This document shows, in pieces, positions 9,923 through 13,557 of a stretch of 13,557 nt of DNA (within the stretch, counting starts at the first letter, position 1; each line of letters opens with the position of its first letter). Under the pieces are notes generated by a model, which searched no databases, had not been told where the DNA came from, and worked only from the letters and a program-made list of their open reading frames with translations. Source of the DNA: Spirogloea muscicola (taxonomy: Eukaryota; Streptophyta; Zygnematophyceae; Spirogloeales; Spirogloeaceae). Both the position numbers and the translations under genes were made by a program. Where the stretch lies: contig WELB01000204.1 of NCBI GenBank assembly GCA_009602725.1, forward strand, positions 238,947 through 252,503, in the 5' to 3' direction.

Positions 9923-10335
9923 TGGGACCCCATGGAGTTCCATTTACCATTCAATTTAATTAAATTGGGCTCAAGGAGCACATCAACATTGTGGACAAGG
10001 AAGCACTAGTTTCTCATCTCTCGGCATGACAAGCACGCTTGGCAGGCAAAGCATGCTGCCCATCAGGTCAGTTGCACAGCACCGAAGTGGCTGGAGAAAG
10101 GCAGCAAGGCTTATGATCCCCTTCCTTGTGCAAGCATATACCAAAGAATGTATCTCAAGTTGTACTAATAGATTGTAATTATTAATAAGTCAATCTCCAT
10201 GCCTGTTCATGAATCATGTTAACAGGGTATGAAACAGGTTGTGACCTTGACTTCATCACGCACATTGGTGCTCTGGTACAGCGGCTCTCTGGTAGCGGCC
10301 TGGTTCTAGCTAACCGCCTATAAGTAGGCGGATAC
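9923..10335. other. Tail-to-tail spacer between SRR1 and the ACC-synthase-like gene
   Basis: About 410 bp between two convergent stop codons, with no gene seen. It should hold both 3' UTRs. AT-rich sequence around 10165-10195 (TTGTAATTATTAATAAG) could supply poly(A) signals on either strand: TGTAA and AATAAG on plus, AATAAT on minus. Its right end is occupied by the hairpin described separately. Confidence 0.6.
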
Positions 10336-10343
10336 CTAGAACT
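10302..10343. repeat. Hairpin spanning the stop codon of the ACC-synthase-like gene
   Basis: Arms 10302-10320 and 10325-10343 pair at 16 of 19 positions around the 4-nt loop TAAG; the inner 7 bp, CCGCCTA/TAGGCGG, are perfect. The minus-strand TAG stop (10338-10336) lies inside the right arm, so the mRNA hairpin would begin in the last codons. It has no U-tract and is not a bacterial-style terminator; a role in 3'-end formation or stability is speculative. Confidence 0.75.
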
Positions 10344-13288
10344 GGTGGCGAGTGCCAAACTCCAGGAGCCGCCGGAGGCCCTCGGCGAGCTCCTCGTCGC
10401 CAGCAGCAGCGAAGCAGATGCGGAACCAGAAGGGTTCGGCACAGCCGGCGCTGCCACCGGGCGTCACGTTGACACCGGCGCCCAGAAGGAGCGCCCGAAA
10501 GAGCTCCGCCTCATCGCCGGCTGCCGGCCACAGCGCTGCGAGGTTGGCCCATACGAAGAGGCCGGAGTTGCCTGGCAGATAGCGTGCACCGGCCAGCGTT
10601 AAGCTGCGCTCCACGACTGCTCGCCGCTCACGCAGCCGCCGCCGGTTCTCCTGCAAAATATCAACACAATGTAGAGTTGATTGCAGGAGTTCAACTTCAG
10701 CCTCTGAAAGAGGTAGGCCAGGAAGCATTCAGCTGCTTAAGTAGGAACATCATTGAAATCATGTATAAGTAGCATATGACAAGATCTGGGACAAACAGAA
10801 GCTCAACCTCAATCTCACCCCTAGATGCCCAACTGCATTCAGGAACCCCACAGTCCTAGTACTGCAATGCAGACACAGCATCTGGCACTTTCTTCTTCCT
10901 CATGGCAGCAAAGCATCAAACAGAGCCAGAACCGTACAACGCAATTGCTTGAGACATGGTGAGAAAATCTCATTTGTGAAGGAAGTCAGGGGAGGTCTAG
11001 CTACGACATGTGTACAGGACTACACCTGTCATAATCACTCGACATCTACACTGTTGTCTAACCCTGTATATAGCATACACCGTGAGGAGCTGACTGCATG
11101 TCCTGGCGAGCTGAAAAGGGAAGGCGATGTGTCTAGATAGTCTACACTGTTACAAATCGGGTCTTCCAAACGCCAGCCAGCAGCTCAGACTTTTGGCACC
11201 TCATGAGAGACTCCTCCTAGGACTCTATGCCTGTGTGGCTTTAACTTGGTGAGCAAAGCAGCAGCAGCAAGAAGACCTGGCCGCATCCCATAAGTGATAA
11301 GTAGGACATCACGTTGATGGCTGTAGCCTATCACGCGTGTGCCCGGGCTTGCAGTGTGCAAATTGCAAGCCGAGGCTTTGCGCTCCCAAGCCAAAAGCCA
11401 TGAGGCCAAAATATCCTGGGTCAATGTTATCAAGTTGCAATAATGGCGTAACCTCAAGTCCATTCCTGACCAAATACCTAGACCCAAAGTCTGCGCGTCA
11501 CACTTAGATTTTGCCAAGCCTAAGCAAATTCTATGTTGACACCCAGTTGTCCAGGCACGTGTGCTGTTGCGAGGAGATTCCGAGATCTTAGAGTCCACAG
11601 TGTACCAGCATACCTTAAAATAGCTGCAGATGAAGTGGGTGTCTGTTAAGACCTCCACGAGCGCCGCCTGTGTATGCGACGACGGCGAGTGAAAGCGGGC
11701 CAGCCTGGCGAGCATGGCCTGCACACCACTGTGGCGCGTGTGCACGACGCCCACGCGGAAGCCCGGAACACCCAGGTCCTGCCACCACAAGTGAGCACCT
11801 TGGATAAGTAACTCACTTGTTGCCATGTGTTGCCTCCAGCTCAAGCTATCTGCTCATGGTTTAGGTGAATAAGGACTTGGGCTTTACTTCAGGGCTTGGA
11901 TTGAAGGTTATTCAAGACCAAATGTGCTAATATGATTCCTCTTAATAATTCCTGTTAGCCCTTCTGCAGTAAACAAGTACAAAATTGCCTTCTTATATTC
12001 ATTGTGAATCGGAAATCTCAGTCACTCTGAGCCTGATCACACGCACCTTAGCAAGGCCGTACACGACGTGGACGCGGTGCGCATCGCGCGGCTCAGCGAC
12101 GTCCAGCGCCGATACGAACGCTGGCGGTGCAAATGTGGATGCAGCGTATACCTCGTCCGAGATAAAGTGCAGGTCATGGTCCCTGAGTGATCGGCGGTAG
12201 CGAAGACCCTCCGCTGGTCCTCGTCAGGTAGCACAATGGTAGCTGGCGAGGTCCAGAGCGCAGTCAGCAGCTGTCGAGGTGGCCGTAAAGACCAAACGCA
12301 ACCCCGGCCAGCGTCAGCGGCCATGGAGTGGGGCGAAGGCTTGCCGGCAGAAGGCGATGACCATGGCGACGGTGTCGGCGGGGAGCGTGGTGCCCAATGG
12401 GTTGGACGGCGAGCTCCAGAGGACGGCCCGCGCCGCCACTCCGCGCGCCGCTCCGGCGGCCAGCGCTGCTTCCAGGGCCGGCCGCCGCACAGCGAACCCA
12501 TCGGTCGCCTCTGACGCCGCCGGCAGTAGCTCCACGCCCGACCGGCCTCCCAGGTCCACTGTGAAGCTGCCGCCACAAGATGAAAAGCATCAGCAACTAA
12601 TACCTGGCTTGAGCAAAAGCTCCATCATATTGCATTCAGAGTTGATGGTCTACAATAAGTGGCTTCCCAGGTCCACAGTGAGGCTGCCACCACAAAAGAA
12701 AAGCTTAAGCAACTAGTACCTGGCTTGAGCAAAAGCTCCATCATGTTGCATTCAGGATTGATGGTGTCTATGGTAAGAGCAGTACTCAGAATATTACGGC
12801 GTGAGCAAAAGCTCCACTAGTTACTGTACACTAGGTGAATGGGTCTATGGTAAGAGCAGTACCACTTAAGGAAAAGCTCCATAATCATGCGTTAGAGTTA
12901 ATGGGTTCATGGAAAGAGCAGTACCCAGGATAGTACGGCGCCGGAACGATGAATCCATCGCCGGGATCGGCGACGGCCATCGCCAGGAGCTCCACGGCGG
13001 CGCTCGCGCCGGCCACGCAGACAATGTCGTCGGCGTCCAGCGGCGCCGTCGTGCCCAGAGCCTCGGTCATGAAGGCGGCCACGGCCTGCGCAGCGGAGAA
13101 AGGCCCTCAAAGCTCAGCCTCCAAGAATCGATCCTGTACTGGTCAATTGAAAACCTCAAGGGCCGGCAGCGGCGGCGGCCCACCTGGCGGAAGGCCGGCG
13201 TGCCGCGGTACTCGGCGTAGCCGGCGCAGCCGGCGACCGCCGGCGGGCGCGCGCGCGCCAGCCTCTCCTCCAGCAGTTCGCGCGACAG
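10336..13288 (-). CDS. ACS: ACC-synthase-like PLP-dependent enzyme (fold-type I aminotransferase family), 5' partial, six exons seen
   Basis: ACC synthase converts S-adenosylmethionine to ACC, the ethylene precursor, in the cytosol. Exons in transcript order: 13288-13184, 13085-12925, 12566-12345, 12182-12047, 11778-11614, 10650-10336, giving 367 residues with frame kept at every join. Landmarks in fragment numbering: YAEYRG (Tyr27), [18 protein letters not shown] (Asn144), FISDEVYA (Asp172, Tyr175), [14 protein letters not shown] (PLP lysine Lys208, Arg216), [24 protein letters not shown] (Arg340). These correspond to Tyr85, Asn202, Asp230, Tyr233, Lys273, Arg281 and Arg407 of the standard ACS numbering, and the Tyr-Asn-Asp spacings (117, 28) are exact. 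SLSKD is changed to GLAKD. The first visible residue is where GLAENQ should have just ended. There is no in-frame Met between 13288 and the in-frame stop at 13402-13400, so exon 1 lies beyond the window. A related C-S lyase or aminotransferase activity is possible. Confidence 0.92.
10651..11613 (-). other. Longest intron of the ACC-synthase-like gene
   Basis: A 963-bp intron with donor GTATGC and acceptor TTTTGCAG. It joins FICSYFK to [10 protein letters not shown], matching the family. I see no embedded gene, RNA gene or transposon in it, only an 11-base direct repeat (TCTACACTGTT near 11045 and 11142). Confidence 0.75.
12183..12344 (-). other. GC-AG intron (ACC-synthase-like gene)
   Basis: On the minus strand the exon ends TTCTGCCG, the intron opens GCAAGC and ends ACTCAG. 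Joining 12345 to 12182 gives [20 protein letters not shown], the same length as the ACS family between the NPLG and DE(I/V)YA motifs. No in-frame GT donor before the TGA that follows retains these residues. Confidence 0.8.
12544..12925 (-). repeat. Intron expanded by tandem copies of its own splice junctions
   Basis: A unit of about 117 bp starting at 12544 is repeated from 12661 at roughly 80-85 percent identity. The unit covers the first codons of an exon, its acceptor and adjoining intron. On the other side, the donor-side block (TATGGTAAGAGCAGTAC) occurs near 12769 and 12846 and in variant form at 12908, where the real donor sits. AAAAGCTCC recurs at 12615, 12731, 12807 and 12872. The duplicate acceptor copy would run into a stop within about 11 codons. 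Confidence 0.8.
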
Positions 13289-13319
13289 CTGGGCTGCGCG
13301 GCGGGCGCAGCGTAAATTG

Positions 13320-13339
13320 CGGCGGCGGCGGCGGCGGCA
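13320..13339 (+). repeat. GGC microsatellite tract 1
   Basis: About six GGC triplets, followed by ATTGGCAGACCAG. On the minus strand it gives a poly-Pro open frame that is not the ACC-synthase frame. Confidence 0.9.
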
Positions 13340-13409
13340 TTGGCAGACCAGGGGTTTAAGATCTAGGGTTTCGGCATTAGGGGTTGAGGGGTTCGGGGTT
13401 TAAGATTTA
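13340..13409 (+). repeat. Degenerate telomere-like spacer 1
   Basis: Begins (ATTG)GCAGACCAG, ends AAGATTTAG immediately before a GGC tract. Between them are TCTAGGGTTTCGG, ATTAGGGGTTGAGGGG and TTCGGGGTTTAAG, imperfect relatives of TTTAGGG. Confidence 0.6.

Positions 13410-13451
<42 letters not shown>
13410..13451 (+). repeat. GGC microsatellite tract 2
   Basis: About fourteen uninterrupted GGC triplets, the longest in the window, followed by CAGACCAG. Confidence 0.95.
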
Positions 13452-13512
13452 AGACCAGCATTCTTGGGTTTAGGGTTGACGCTTAAGCTTAAAGGATTTA
13501 GGTTTGGTTTTA
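13452..13512 (+). repeat. Degenerate telomere-like spacer 2
   Basis: Begins CAGACCAG like spacer 1 and ends GGTTTTAG before the next GGC tract. It contains GGGTTTAGGGTTG and GGATTTAGGTTTGG. Confidence 0.6.
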
Positions 13513-13557
13513 GGCGGCGGCGGCGGCGGCTGCGGCGGCAGCGGCGGCGGCTGCGGC
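13513..13557 (+). repeat. GGC-rich tract 3, running off the window
   Basis: Six pure GGC triplets followed by imperfect ones (TGC GGC GGC AGC and similar) to the window end. Confidence 0.85.

Larger units (their letters stand above)
13289..13557. other. GGC-repeat and telomere-like composite region at the right edge
   Basis: No exon can be supported here. It consists of three GGC tracts separated by two AT-containing spacers rich in GGTTTAG/TTTAGGG-like words. On the ACC-synthase model it is intron 1 or 5' flank of that gene. On the minus strand the words read AAACCCTA, which also resembles the plant telo-box promoter element. Confidence 0.6.

Noticed and set aside
11185-11844. 219-residue minus-strand open frame
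   Set aside because: It is the true ACC-synthase exon 11778-11614 read through both its splice sites into introns; only the central 55 residues are coding.
12037-12576. 179-residue minus-strand open frame
   Set aside because: Overlaps two ACC-synthase exons in the wrong frame; the family sequence is in another frame joined by a GC-AG intron.
12544-12925. CRISPR-like array in the ACC-synthase intron
   Set aside because: Repeat spacing is irregular (116, 76, 65) and the copies match the adjoining splice junctions, so it is local tandem duplication.
13143-13340. Poly-Pro minus-strand frame starting at the GCC tract, as a possible N-terminus
   Set aside because: It is not in frame with the ACC-synthase exon it overlaps and lacks the expected GLAENQ sequence.

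Overview
The window looks like nuclear DNA of a green plant or streptophyte alga. All three genes are split by many short introns (about 85-960 bp), with GC-rich exons and more AT-rich introns. The proteins are plant-type families: a PA-domain subtilase, an SRR1 protein and an ACC-synthase-like enzyme. The right edge carries degenerate TTTAGGG-like (Arabidopsis-type telomere) sequence. The species cannot be fixed from the sequence; a charophyte-grade alga or early land plant is my inference, not something seen directly.

Layout, left to right. (1) Positions 11-5321, + strand: a complete 13-exon subtilisin-like protease, 780 residues by my splice model, with signal peptide, inhibitor I9 prodomain, intact Asp/His/Asn/Ser catalytic set, PA insert and C-terminal fibronectin-III-like domain. 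(2) 5322-6983: intergenic, no gene seen. It holds a possible poly(A) signal, four diverged copies of a repeat built on a GGGCTG...CAGCCC hairpin, a TGTGCG microsatellite, and a strong inverted repeat whose arms resemble the initiator-tRNA primer-binding site of plant Copia retrotransposons. (3) 6984-9922, + strand: a complete 8-exon SRR1 gene (298 residues by my model) ending in a 22-nt exon that encodes the conserved WHFF tail. (4) 9923-10335: short tail-to-tail spacer. (5) 10336-13288, - strand: six exons of an ACC-synthase-like PLP enzyme, from just after the expected GLAENQ motif to the stop. Its first exon is not in the window. (6) 13289-13557: alternating GGC microsatellites and telomere-like spacers, on this model part of intron 1 or the 5' region of that gene.

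The genes do not form an operon or an obvious pathway. Extracellular proteolysis, SRR1 (light and clock signalling in Arabidopsis) and ACC/ethylene-type metabolism are separate functions. The exon chains were built by hand from splice consensus, reading phase and family motifs. The subtilase and SRR1 totals are exact multiples of three. I found no new multi-gene system. The least ordinary signals are three apparent GC-AG introns among 24, an ACC-synthase intron enlarged by copies of its own splice junctions, the hairpin repeat family, and a hairpin across the ACC-synthase stop codon.
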